Source: Janibacter indicus
GTDB taxonomy: Bacteria > Actinomycetota > Actinomycetes > Actinomycetales > Dermatophilaceae
Direction of reading: 5' to 3'
Length of the DNA: 64,000 nt
NCBI RefSeq assembly: GCF_900176385.1
Contig: NZ_FWXN01000003.1
Coordinates: forward strand, 274,300-338,299
This document shows, piece by piece, positions 31,916 to 41,563 of the stretch (positions are counted from its first letter, which is position 1; each line of letters begins with the position of its first letter). The translations under genes were made by a program, and so were the position numbers. A model generated the notes under the pieces. The model searched no databases. It was not told the origin of the DNA and saw only the letters and a list, made by a program, of their open reading frames with translations.

Positions 31916-34033
31916 GTGCCGACCCTGCAACGCGCCCGCACCCTCGCGGTCGGCGGCCTGCGGGCCGTCGTCACCGGTGACCCGGCCGCCCGACGACGGG
32001 TGATCGACCCCCTTCGCGCCCGGCTGCGGCCCACCCCGCTCACCGGTGCCGACCCGCTCGTCGCCAGCTATGCCCGAGGTGCCGAGCAGATCGGGGTCGA
32101 CGACCTCGTCGCGACCGGCCACCGCACCCGCTCCGCCCTGCTGCGCGACGCGGCCCGGCTCCTCGCCGAGCGCACGGGCGCGCCGAGCTGGCGGGCCGGC
32201 TGGGCCGAGCTGCTCGTCACCAGCGGCGACGCCGACCTCGCCCGGACCGGTTCCGCGGTCTTCCGCGAGCTCGTCGACGACGGTCACGCGGGTGCCCTGA
32301 CCGGGCGGCAGTGCCTGCTGCACGCCCACACGCTGCTCGCCCGGCAGACCGAGGCGGGGGAGGGCGCCGCCGTCCTCGCCGCGCAGCTGCCCCGGCTCAC
32401 CGCCCTCGGCGACGACGAGCGCCTCGACCTCGAGACCGACCTCGCGCATCCCTCGATCACGGGCGACCGCGACGCCTGGCTGGAGCTGCTCACCCGCCGG
32501 TGGCGCGAGGCTGGGATGCTCGTGCCGCGGCTGCTCACCGACGCCGAGCTCGCCGCCGTCGTCGGGCCGCAGTCGGTCGCGGCCTTCGGAGACGACCTCG
32601 ACGTCTACGACCGGGTCGGTCCCGACGCCGACGAGCTGGCGGCCCGCCGCGCCGGGCTGCGCGAGCGGGTCCGTGAGGCCACCGGCCGCGACGTCGACCC
32701 CGACGACCTGCCTCTGGTCAGCGTCGTCGTCACCGCCTACCGCCCCGGCCCGTGGCTCGCCACGGCGATCCGGGCCCTGCTCGACCAGACCTGGTCGCGC
32801 CTCGAGGTGCTCGTCGTCGACGACGCGTCCGGGCCGGACTTCACCGACGAGATCGCCCGCATCGCCGCCCTGGACCCGCGCGCCCGGGTCATCGCCCGCG
32901 AGCGCAACGGCGGGGCCTACCGTGCGCGCAACCTCGGTCTGGCGCAGGCGCAGGGGGAGTTCCTCGCCTTCCTCGACGCCGACGACTGGTGCCATCCCGA
33001 GCGCATCGAGCGGCAGGTGCTCCCGTTGCTCGCCGACCCCGAGGTCGTCGCGACGCACGCGCTCGCGATCCGGGCCAGCGAGGACCTGCGGCTCGCCTGG
33101 CTCGGCTACCCGGCGGTGCGACACAACGCTGCCGGCCTCGTGATGCGGCGGTCCACGCACGAGCGGGTGGGCAGCTTCGACGACGTGCGCAAGAGCGCCG
33201 ACAGCGAGTACAACGCCCGCATCGAGGCGGTCACCGGGCAGGTCCCCCCGATGGTCACCCCGCCCCTGCAGATCACCCGTCTGCGCTCGGGGTCGTTGTC
33301 CCGCAGCGACTTCGGCGTCGGCTGGGGCATCGGCGCGCGGCTGGCCTACCGCTCGGCCTACAAGGCGTGGCACCGTCAGCTGGCCACCGCCAGGACGAAG
33401 GGGGAGCTGCCGCCGGTCGCCGCCGGGGCCGACGTCCCCCAGGATCTCGTCCTCGACTGGGCCACCCGCCACGGCGAGTCCGACCCCGAGCGCGACAGTG
33501 CGCCCGGCCGCCCCTTCACCGCGCCACACGCGTGGATCTCGACGCGGCCGCTGGCTCCCTTCGACGTGCTCGTCGTCGACGACGCCGCCGACACCATGGC
33601 CGACCCCCACGAGCTGCGCGACGTGCTCGACGAGCTGCTCGACCTCGACGTGCGCATCGGCCTGCTGCACCGCGAAAATCCGGCGCGGCTGCGCCTGTAC
33701 CGCAAGGGCCTGCTGCCGGCCGTCCGCCGGCTCGTCGACCACGCCGACGACCTCGTCCAGGTGCACCCCGAGGAGCCCGTCGAGGCCGCGGTGACCTGGG
33801 TCCGTCGGGCCGAGGCGCTGGCCGTCGGACGACCGGCTCCCGAGCTGACGACCGGTGAGGTCGTCGTCAGCACCCCGAGCGGCGCCCGCACCCACCTCGT
33901 CGAGCCGGCCTGGACCCGGTCCGCCGTCGAGGCCGAGCTCGTGACGTGGGGCGTGCCGGCCGGCAGCGCCCTGTGGCTGCCCGAGGACGAGGCCCGAGCA
34001 CGGGTCCACCAGCTTGCCGAGGAGATGCGATGA
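31916..34033 (+). CDS. Glycosyltransferase family 2-like protein, large
   Basis: A 705-residue cytoplasmic protein without TM helices. Residues 1-255 are helical and unrecognised. A GT-A domain follows (about 263-400) with LVSVVVTAYRPGPWLATAIRALLDQTWSRLEVLVVDDAS and the DxD-containing FLDADDWCHPERI. The C-terminal 250 residues contain a Rossmann-like segment (DVLVVDDAADTMADPHELRDVL). Acceptor and donor are unknown; the context is a group of three glycosyltransferases, suggesting a surface glycan. It is coupled by a 4-base overlap to the next glycosyltransferase. Confidence 0.8.
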   Translation: MPTLQRARTLAVGGLRAVVTGDPAARRRVIDPLRARLRPTPLTGADPLVASYARGAEQIGVDDLVATGHRTRSALLRDAARLLAERTGAPSWRAGWAELLVTSGDADLARTGSAVFRELVDDGHAGALTGRQCLLHAHTLLARQTEAGEGAAVLAAQLPRLTALGDDERLDLETDLAHPSITGDRDAWLELLTRRWREAGMLVPRLLTDAELAAVVGPQSVAAFGDDLDVYDRVGPDADELAARRAGLRERVREATGRDVDPDDLPLVSVVVTAYRPGPWLATAIRALLDQTWSRLEVLVVDDASGPDFTDEIARIAALDPRARVIARERNGGAYRARNLGLAQAQGEFLAFLDADDWCHPERIERQVLPLLADPEVVATHALAIRASEDLRLAWLGYPAVRHNAAGLVMRRSTHERVGSFDDVRKSADSEYNARIEAVTGQVPPMVTPPLQITRLRSGSLSRSDFGVGWGIGARLAYRSAYKAWHRQLATARTKGELPPVAAGADVPQDLVLDWATRHGESDPERDSAPGRPFTAPHAWISTRPLAPFDVLVVDDAADTMADPHELRDVLDELLDLDVRIGLLHRENPARLRLYRKGLLPAVRRLVDHADDLVQVHPEEPVEAAVTWVRRAEALAVGRPAPELTTGEVVVSTPSGARTHLVEPAWTRSAVEAELVTWGVPAGSALWLPEDEARARVHQLAEEMR

Positions 34034-35733
34034 GTGCCCTGACCGGACCCGCCAAGGCCGTCCGCGCGGCCGTGCGCGACGCGACCGCCACCCCCCGTGC
34101 CCGACGTGCCCGGAGCCGGCGGCAGGCGCGGGTCACCGCCCCGGTGTCCCCGGAGCGACGCTCCCGGGAGCGGCTGCGCGTCGAGGTCCACGCCTCCGAC
34201 CGCGTGCGCTCCGGGCTGGCGAGCCAGTGGCTCATCACCGACGAGGACCCCGACGCGGTGCTCGTCGAGGTCGACGCGCGATCGAGCGTGACGGTGGCGG
34301 CCCCCTTCGGTCGGCAGCGGGCGGCCGTCGCGGGCGTCGAGGTGCCGGTCATCGTGTGGGTGACGAGCAGCGCCCGGGTCGTCGCCGACGACGTCGCGCG
34401 TCTCGTCGAAGGCGTCACCGCACCCGTGCACATCCACGTCGACGACGCCGCGAGCATCCCCGAGTGGGCCGCCGCCCTCGGCCGCGCGGTGCGTCACCTG
34501 GCGCCGGCCGTCGATCACACGGTCCACGCGCCCTCGCTCGTCGGCGCGACCGAGGCACGCGAGCAGGTCGTCGCCCTCGTCGGCGACGCCGAGGTCGACC
34601 TCGACCGACTCGCCCCCGTGCAGCCGCAGCGGCTCGACGTCATCGGCGGCGACGACGCGGCGAGCGAGCTGCCCGGCGACCGACCGGTCCTCGGGCGCTA
34701 CCGGGCCGCGGCGCTGGTCGCCGACCGTCCCGTCGCGCCGTGGCACGTGCTCGAGGCCGCGGCGGCCGGCACGGCGGTCGTCGCCACGGGCGCCACGATC
34801 GACCGGCTGCCCGAGGCCCTGGCCGAGCACATCTGCCGGGTCGAGGACGACACCCAGCTGGCGCTGCAGGTGCGCGCGCACCTGTGGCAGGACGAGCTCG
34901 TCGACCGGGTGGGTCTGCCGGCTGCCCGCGCTGTCCGCGGCGGGCACACCTTCGCCCACCGGGCCGCCGACCTCGAGGCTCTCGTCGGCCGCCCCCGTGA
35001 CCTGCGGCAGGCGACGGGTGCTCCCTTCGACCGGAGCGTGAGCGCGGTCATCTCGACCAACCGCGCCCACGAGCTCGACACCGTCGCCGACAACATGGCC
35101 CGGCAGTCGCTGCGCGAGAGCGGGGAGCTGCAGGTCGTCCTCGTGCTCCACGGGCTCGACGTCGACGTCGCCGACGTGGAGGCGCGCTTCCGGGAGCGGG
35201 GCATCGACCAGCTCGTCGTCGTGCCCGCCGACTCCTCGCTCACCCTCGGCGCCTGCCTCAACCTCGGCATCGACGCCAGCGACGGTGCGCACGTGGCCAA
35301 GATCGACGACGACAACTTCTACGGGCGGCACTACCTGCTCGACCTCGTCGACGCGCTGGACTACTCCGGCGCGGGCATCGCGGGCAAGTGGGCGCACTAC
35401 ACCTGGCTGCGCAGCACCGGCGCGGTGATCCTGCGCTTCCCGCGCAGCGAGCACCGCTTCGAGCGGCTCGTCCAGGGCGGTTCGATCCTCATGCAGGGCG
35501 AGGTCGCGCGGCGGTTGCGCTTCTCCGACCTGCCCCGGGCCGTCGACACCGACCTGCTCAACCGCGCCCAGGCGGCCGGGGTGCGGACCTACTCGTCCGA
35601 CCGCTTCAACTACGTGAGCATCCGCGGGACCGACCGGCACGCGCACACGTGGACCCTTGAGGACGCGTCCTTCATGAACGCCTCGAGCCGGGTGGTCTTC
35701 TACGGCGACCCGCGCGAGCACGTCGACGTCTGA
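34030..35733 (+). CDS. Glycosyltransferase with two domains
   Basis: A 567-residue protein. The first half (about 55-330) looks like the late part of a GT-B fold: ERPVLGRYRAAALVADRPVAPWHVLEAAAAGTAVVATG is similar to the donor-binding EAxAxGxPVV region of GT4 enzymes. The second half (about 340-500) resembles GT2: SVSAVISTNRAHELDTVADNMARQ, then GACLNLGIDASDGAHVAKIDDDNFYGRHYL, with a DDD in the metal position. The ATG at 34030 overlaps the preceding stop. Probably it acts with its neighbours in glycan assembly. Confidence 0.75.
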   Translation: MSALTGPAKAVRAAVRDATATPRARRARSRRQARVTAPVSPERRSRERLRVEVHASDRVRSGLASQWLITDEDPDAVLVEVDARSSVTVAAPFGRQRAAVAGVEVPVIVWVTSSARVVADDVARLVEGVTAPVHIHVDDAASIPEWAAALGRAVRHLAPAVDHTVHAPSLVGATEAREQVVALVGDAEVDLDRLAPVQPQRLDVIGGDDAASELPGDRPVLGRYRAAALVADRPVAPWHVLEAAAAGTAVVATGATIDRLPEALAEHICRVEDDTQLALQVRAHLWQDELVDRVGLPAARAVRGGHTFAHRAADLEALVGRPRDLRQATGAPFDRSVSAVISTNRAHELDTVADNMARQSLRESGELQVVLVLHGLDVDVADVEARFRERGIDQLVVVPADSSLTLGACLNLGIDASDGAHVAKIDDDNFYGRHYLLDLVDALDYSGAGIAGKWAHYTWLRSTGAVILRFPRSEHRFERLVQGGSILMQGEVARRLRFSDLPRAVDTDLLNRAQAAGVRTYSSDRFNYVSIRGTDRHAHTWTLEDASFMNASSRVVFYGDPREHVDV

Positions 35734-35739
35734 GGGCGG

Positions 35740-37416
35740 TCACCGGGGCCAGGCGCGGGCGCCGAGCACCTGCTCGTACACGTCGGCATAGCGCTGGCCG
35801 TTGGCCGCCCACGAGCGCTCGGTCTCGACCCAGGCCCGCCCGGCGGCCGCGAGCTCGGCCCGGCGCTCCGGGTCGCCGGCCAGTCGCTCGAGCGCGTCGG
35901 TCAGGGCGACGGCGTCACCCGCGGCGAAGGACTCTCCCCACGCGCCCTCGCCGGTGATCTCGGTGAGGGCCGGCAGGTCGGAGACGAGCACGGGCAGACC
36001 CGTGGCCATCGCCTCGAAGGGCTTGAGCGGCGTGACGAGGCGGGCCGCCTGCTCGTCGACGCGGGGGACGACGAAGACGTCGATGAGGGCGTAGTGGTCG
36101 AGGACCTCGTCGTGGGGGACCCGGCCGGTGAAGACCACCGCGTCGCCGGCGCCGACGGCCTCCGCGTGGGCCTCGAGCTCGGCGCGTCGGGTGCCGTCGC
36201 CGACGATGAGCGCGACCGCGTCGACGCCGCGCTCACGCAGGGCGACGGCGGCGTCGACGAGCAGCTCCTGCCCCTCGCGGTAGTGGTCGAGGTTGGAGAC
36301 GTAGCCGAAGACGAAGCGGTCGCGCAGGCCGTAGGCGTCGACGAGGTCGTCGCGTCGGGGGCGCGGCGCGAAGGCCTGGGCGTCGACGCCGTTGGGCACG
36401 ACGTGGACCCGGTCGGCGGGCACACCGCGACCGATGATGTCCGAGCGCATCGACTCGCTGAGGGTGATGACCGCATCGGCGGCCTGCATGCACCGGGTGT
36501 CGGTGTCGCGCCGACGACGGTAGGTCTCGGCGGACTCGGCCCGATCGAGGTCTTGGCTCCAGATCGCCTCGAAGAAGCCGCGGACCTCGTAGACCCATGG
36601 GATGTCGAGGGCGTCGGCGACGGCGCGCCCGACGAGGGCCGCCTCGTAGCCGCGGCCGCCGGAGTGTACGTGGAGCAGGTCGGGGGCCTCCTCGGCCACG
36701 GCCGGCAGCAGGGCGCTCGCGTAGGCGTCGAGGTGGCTGTCGACCCGCTCGTCGCCGGGCACGTGCTCGCGCAGCAGGTGCCGGTGGCGGATGCCGTGGA
36801 CCTCCTCGACCTCCGGGGCGTCGCCGCCGGGGAAGTCGAGCGCCGTGATCGCCACCGGGTCCATGCCGGCCTGCACCTGGGCGGCGAGGTTGTAGCGGGT
36901 GCGCACCGAGTAGCCGGACTGCCGGTGGGGCAGGGCGATCTTCAGCAGGTGGACGACGCGGCGGCCGCCGCCGGGTGCGGTGCGCTCCTGGCGCGTGCGG
37001 GCGGCGCGGACCGCGGCGGGGTCGAGCGAAGGGGACCACGTCGGGTCGGTCTCGCGCAGTCGTCCCTCGACCTGGTCGAGCGCCGCGGCCAGCCTGGTGC
37101 GGGCCGGGCCGGCGAGGCGGGGGGTCACGGCGAGCTGGGCGCGGGTCACCTCGGCCTGCAGGCTCGGCTCGCCGGCCCGCGAGGCGCTGCGGCGGGCCTG
37201 GTCGAGGAAGCCGGAGTCCCGGCCCAGCGCGTCGACCTCGCGACGGACGAGGTCGACGGCGCTGGCGTGGTCGCGCTGCTCGGTCAGTGCCGCGAGCCGC
37301 GCGGTGACCTCTGCCGCGCTGCTCCCGTCGGAGGCCGTCGGGCGGGGACGCAGGCGCTGCAGGGTCGCGTAGGCCCGGCGGGCGGCGCCGCGGGCGAGGC
37401 TTCGGGGGTCACGCAC
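35740..37416 (-). CDS. Glycosyltransferase family 4 protein
   Basis: A 558-residue retaining GT-B enzyme. A helical N-terminus (1-140) precedes the acceptor domain (VVHLLKIALPHRQSGYSVRTRYNLAAQVQAGMDPVAIT, then LLHVHSGGRGYEAALVGRAVADALDIPWVYEVRGF) and the donor domain (VHVVPNGVDAQAFAP, FGYVSNLDHYREGQELLVDA, VVFTGRVPHDEVLDHYALIDVFVVPR). VTPLKPFEAMATGLPVLVSD near residue 475 carries the EX7E-type motif. It converges with the two plus-strand glycosyltransferases. The GTG start at 37416 is uncertain by a few codons. Confidence 0.82.
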   Translation of the reverse strand: MRDPRSLARGAARRAYATLQRLRPRPTASDGSSAAEVTARLAALTEQRDHASAVDLVRREVDALGRDSGFLDQARRSASRAGEPSLQAEVTRAQLAVTPRLAGPARTRLAAALDQVEGRLRETDPTWSPSLDPAAVRAARTRQERTAPGGGRRVVHLLKIALPHRQSGYSVRTRYNLAAQVQAGMDPVAITALDFPGGDAPEVEEVHGIRHRHLLREHVPGDERVDSHLDAYASALLPAVAEEAPDLLHVHSGGRGYEAALVGRAVADALDIPWVYEVRGFFEAIWSQDLDRAESAETYRRRRDTDTRCMQAADAVITLSESMRSDIIGRGVPADRVHVVPNGVDAQAFAPRPRRDDLVDAYGLRDRFVFGYVSNLDHYREGQELLVDAAVALRERGVDAVALIVGDGTRRAELEAHAEAVGAGDAVVFTGRVPHDEVLDHYALIDVFVVPRVDEQAARLVTPLKPFEAMATGLPVLVSDLPALTEITGEGAWGESFAAGDAVALTDALERLAGDPERRAELAAAGRAWVETERSWAANGQRYADVYEQVLGARAWPR

Positions 37417-37440
37417 CCGAGGCAGCCTAGTTCGCCGGGC

Positions 37441-37470
37441 CGAAGGGAGCCGGGAGGCGGGCCCCCTTCG
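37441..37470. repeat. Inverted motif pair upstream of the GT4 gene
   Basis: CGAAGGG (37441) faces CCCCCTTCG (37462-37470) around a 14-base spacer, just ahead of the GT4 start and beside the rhlE terminator. Confidence 0.5.
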
Positions 37471-37483
37471 CGCTGGGCAAGGG

Positions 37484-37532
37484 AAACTGCCCCTCCGCAA
37501 GGGTTTGAAACTCTTGCGAAGGGGCAGTTTTT
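37484..37532. terminator. Rho-independent terminator after rhlE
   Basis: AAACTGCCCCTCCGCAAG pairs with CTTGCGAAGGGGCAGTTT (one internal mismatch region). T-runs lie on both sides: TTTTTC on the plus strand and TTTCCCTT on the minus strand. It lies 48 bases past the rhlE stop on its transcript. Confidence 0.85.
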
Positions 37533-37579
37533 CGGGTCACCCGAGAATCGGGAGACGCGTGGGACGAAGGGAGGAGCGC

Positions 37580-39121
<1,542 letters not shown>

Positions 39122-39221
39122 GGAATCTCTCGATCAGCGTGGACGACGCATCGCGCGCCGTGGATGGCACGGGCCGATCGGAGGTGAGTCAAGCGGTCTG
39201 CCGCCACGTGGGGCGACCGCG

Positions 39222-39281
39222 CCGGACGTCTCGTCCGGGGCAAAGGATGCCGACCGGGCACCGCTGGTCGTCGTCATGCTA
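39222..39281 (-). promoter_or_regulatory. rhlE promoter region and leader hairpin
   Basis: On the minus strand TAGCAT (39276-39281) could be the -10, giving a leader of about 150 bases. A stem CCGGACG-TCT-CGTCCGG (39222-39238) lies in it. Long structured leaders are common for autoregulated RNA helicase genes. The -35 is not clear. Confidence 0.35.
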
Positions 39282-39324
39282 CCCGCGACCCCCTCCCGGA
39301 GCCGAAACGAGGCCGGTGCGCCAC

Positions 39325-39330
39325 TAGGCT
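39325..39330 (+). promoter_or_regulatory. -10 box (leaderless) of the ferritin-like gene
   Basis: TAGGCT with 6 bases before the ATG at 39337. Confidence 0.6.
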
Positions 39331-39336
39331 GCGACC

Positions 39337-40038
39337 ATGAGCGAGCAGGTTCCCCCTTCGTCCGTGCCCGAGCTCGGCGACCGCGAGCGCGAGGGGACGA
39401 TCGAGCTCCTCGGGGTCATCGCCTACGGCTCGATCTCCGGCTTCACCCGGATGGCGGCGGACTCCGAGATGGCCCGTGACCTCGTCCTCAAGCGGGCGCT
39501 GGCGAGCATGGCGGTGCGCGAGTTCCAGAGTCACGAGCAGCTGTGCGATCACATCGTCGCCCTCGGCGGCGACCCGGTCGCCGCGATGGCGCCCTTCGAG
39601 GACGCCTTCGAGGCCTACCACGCGCGCACCCGACCGCGGGACCTGCTCGAGGGCATGGTCAAGGCCTACATCGGTGACGGCATCGCGCGTGACTTCTTCG
39701 TCGAGATCTCGCGCTACGTCGACCCCTCGGCCCGGGCGGTCATCGAGCAGACCGGTGGCCTGCAGGCCGACCGCGACACGATCGTCGCCGCGGTGCGCCG
39801 CGGCATCAAGGCAGACCCGCGCCGCGGTGGCCCGCTCGCGCTGTGGGGCCGACGGCTCATGGGCGAGGCCCTCACCCAGGGTCAGGTCGTCGCCGCCCAG
39901 CGCGAGGCCCTCAGCGAGCTCGTCCTCGGTCTGAGCCACGACCGGCCCGGCGCCACCCTCGAGGAGGTCGGCGAGCTCATGCAGCGGCTCACCGACCGGC
40001 ACCAGCAGCGGATGGCCCGCCTCGGCATGTCGGCCTGA
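39337..40038 (+). CDS. Ferritin-like-fold protein (MiaE-related)
   Basis: A 233-residue all-helical protein of the ferritin-like family often annotated as tRNA-(ms2io6A37) hydroxylase-like. Diiron-ligand-type motifs are spread over the helices: ARDLVLKRALASMAVREFQSHEQL (Glu and His pair) and LVLGLSHDRPG near the C-terminus. Whether the second ligand set is complete cannot be settled by eye, so enzymatic activity is uncertain. It lies between rhlE and DUF3107, as in mycobacteria. The start overlaps a CCCCCTTCG motif at codons 5-8. Confidence 0.7.
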   Translation: MSEQVPPSSVPELGDREREGTIELLGVIAYGSISGFTRMAADSEMARDLVLKRALASMAVREFQSHEQLCDHIVALGGDPVAAMAPFEDAFEAYHARTRPRDLLEGMVKAYIGDGIARDFFVEISRYVDPSARAVIEQTGGLQADRDTIVAAVRRGIKADPRRGGPLALWGRRLMGEALTQGQVVAAQREALSELVLGLSHDRPGATLEEVGELMQRLTDRHQQRMARLGMSA

Positions 40039-40075
40039 GGCGCCTGCCGTCACCGTCCGCAGCCCCACGACATGA

Positions 40076-40114
40076 CGAAGGGGGGTCCCGCCGAGTCGGC
40101 GGGACCCCCCTTCG
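40076..40114. terminator. Bidirectional terminator built from an inverted motif pair
   Basis: CGAAGGGGGGTCCCGCC and GGCGGGACCCCCCTTCG form a 17-bp stem with a very short loop between two convergent genes. Confidence 0.85.
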
Positions 40115-40124
40115 CTGTGGTGCG

Positions 40125-40403
40125 TCAGACCTGCTTGCGGCCGACGACCATGCCGTAGACGACGATCAGGACCGCGGCGGCGATGACGCCGAGGATCAGG
40201 GCGATCCAGTCGATCCCGCTGGTCGTCTCGTTGCCCGACAGCGCCGTGTAGGCCCAGGACCCGATGAGCGCTCCGAGGATGCCCAGGATGACGGTGACGA
40301 GCGTCGAGATGCTCTGCTTGCCCGGCAGCACGAGGCGGGCGAGGGCGCCGATGATGGCACCGAAGATGACGGTGACGATGATGGTCCACAGCACAGCAAT
40401 CAC
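40125..40403 (-). CDS. GlsB/YeaQ/YmgE-family stress membrane protein
   Basis: A 92-residue protein with three hydrophobic helices (VLWTIIVTVIFGAIIGALARLVL, TLVTVILGILGALIGSWAY and WIALILGVIAAAVLIVVYGMVVG) and the family motif GALARLVLPGKQ. These transglycosylase-associated proteins are general-stress membrane proteins with unknown mechanism. It begins with GTG. A TATGTT (plus-strand coordinates 40467-40472) may be its -10. Confidence 0.85.
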   Translation of the reverse strand: MIAVLWTIIVTVIFGAIIGALARLVLPGKQSISTLVTVILGILGALIGSWAYTALSGNETTSGIDWIALILGVIAAAVLIVVYGMVVGRKQV

Positions 40404-40475
40404 TCCTTCTTGCGCCCGACAGGGGTGAGCGGACGCGCTCAGGTAGCCCGTGCGGGCTCCGTGACCAACATAGAC

Positions 40476-40504
40476 TCCTGAGACGGGTGGGGCGAATCTC
40501 AGGA
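40476..40504 (-). terminator. Hairpin after the DUF3107 gene
   Basis: A perfect 8-bp inverted repeat TCCTGAGA/TCTCAGGA with a 13-base loop, 32 bases past the DUF3107 stop. It could alternatively be an operator upstream of the GlsB gene. Confidence 0.45.
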
Positions 40505-40535
40505 AGTGACGATTTGGGTGCGGTGGCCCCGGCGA

Positions 40536-40754
40536 TCAGGCGCCGAAGCCCACCCGACCACGGCTCGGCTCGCCGACCTCGACGTAGCCGAGCGCGCCGG
40601 CGGGGACCATGACGCGGCGGCCCTTGTCGTCGGTGAGCACGAGGGCGCCACCGTCGAGCGCGGCCTGCACGGCGGCCTCGATCTCCGCCTCGGAGCCGCT
40701 CGCCTCGAGGACGACCTCGCGGGCGACGTTCTGGATCCCGATCTTGACCTCCAC
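40536..40754 (-). CDS. DUF3107 small conserved protein
   Basis: A 72-residue actinobacterial protein starting MEVKIGIQNVAREVVLEASGSEAEIEAAV and ending VPAGALGYVEVGEPSRGRVGFGA, matching the Rv3208A (TB9.4) family over its length. The GTG at 40754 was chosen because AAGGAG lies 5 bases upstream and it reproduces the family N-terminus MEVKIGI. Longer in-frame starts at 40793 and 40820 add unconserved residues. It follows the TetR gene on the same strand. Function is unknown. Confidence 0.88.
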   Translation of the reverse strand: MEVKIGIQNVAREVVLEASGSEAEIEAAVQAALDGGALVLTDDKGRRVMVPAGALGYVEVGEPSRGRVGFGA

Positions 40755-40797
40755 GGTCACTCCTTGGTTGTCGGTGCTGTGACTCGCGCTCATCGTG

Positions 40798-41451
40798 TCA
40801 CTCCTGCCCGGACGTGCCACGGTCGGGGTCGCCCATGCGGTTGACGGGGAAGGAGCCGATGCCGCGCCAGGCGAGGTGACCCGCGGCCTGCGCCGCGACC
40901 TCCAGCGGGAACTGCGTGCCGTGCGCCAGCCAGGTGCGGGCCATGACCTGCGCCGCGCCGGACATCGCCAGGCCGAGCATCTCGGCCAGCTCGAGCGGCA
41001 GCGTGGTGTCCTGGATGATCCGCTGGGCGATCGCCTCGCCGAGCTGGGCCTCGAGGGCGTCGATGCGGTGGCGCACCTGGGGCTCGTTGGTCAGGTCCGA
41101 CTCGTAGATCAGGCGGAAGGCGCCGCCCTCGTCGGCGACGAAGGTGAAGAAGGCGCGGACGGTCGCGTAGACGCGCTCCTCGTGGTCCTCGCTGGAGTTG
41201 AGCGCCTCGAGCACGAGCGTCTCGAGGTGGTCGCACTGGTTGTCGAGGAGGGCGAGGTAGAGGTCGAGCTTGCCCGGGAAGTGCTGGTAGAGCACCGGCT
41301 TGGACACCCCGGCCTCGTCGGCGATGTCCTCCATCGCGGCCGCGTGGTAGCCCTTGGAGACGAAGACGGTCAGCGCCGCGCCGAGCAGCTGGGCCCGTCG
41401 CTGGGCGCGGGGCATCCGCTGGACGCGGGTGCCGGTCGCGTGGGAGCTCAT
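40798..41451 (-). CDS. TetR-family regulator
   Basis: A 217-residue regulator. The N-terminal HTH (about 18-65: RRAQLLGAALTVFVSKGYHAAAMEDIADEAGVSKPVLYQHFPGKLDLYLALLD) is canonical, and the rest is an all-helical ligand/dimerisation domain. The Rv3208 homologue occupies the same place. It is divergent from adnA. Two short palindromes in the shared intergenic region, one overlapping its own -10 TAGGAT, are candidate operators, so autoregulation and possibly control of adnAB are inferred. Confidence 0.87.
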   Translation of the reverse strand: MSSHATGTRVQRMPRAQRRAQLLGAALTVFVSKGYHAAAMEDIADEAGVSKPVLYQHFPGKLDLYLALLDNQCDHLETLVLEALNSSEDHEERVYATVRAFFTFVADEGGAFRLIYESDLTNEPQVRHRIDALEAQLGEAIAQRIIQDTTLPLELAEMLGLAMSGAAQVMARTWLAHGTQFPLEVAAQAAGHLAWRGIGSFPVNRMGDPDRGTSGQE

Positions 41452-41471
41452 GGTTCCTCCGAGATGAGTGG

Positions 41472-41511
41472 CCCACCGTGTGGTGGGTCACAGGATCCTA
41501 CTGCGCGGTAG
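41472..41511. promoter_or_regulatory. Two palindromes between tetR and adnA
   Basis: CCCACC-GTGT-GGTGGG (41472-41487) and CTAC-TGCGCG-GTAG (41498-41511). The second overlaps the reverse-strand TAGGAT (41495-41500), a likely -10 of the TetR gene. They fit operators of a TetR dimer. Confidence 0.5.
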
Positions 41512-41563
41512 TGACGGCTCGTGCGCCGGGGAGGCTGTCGGGTCGAGGTGATGGGATGGCGTC

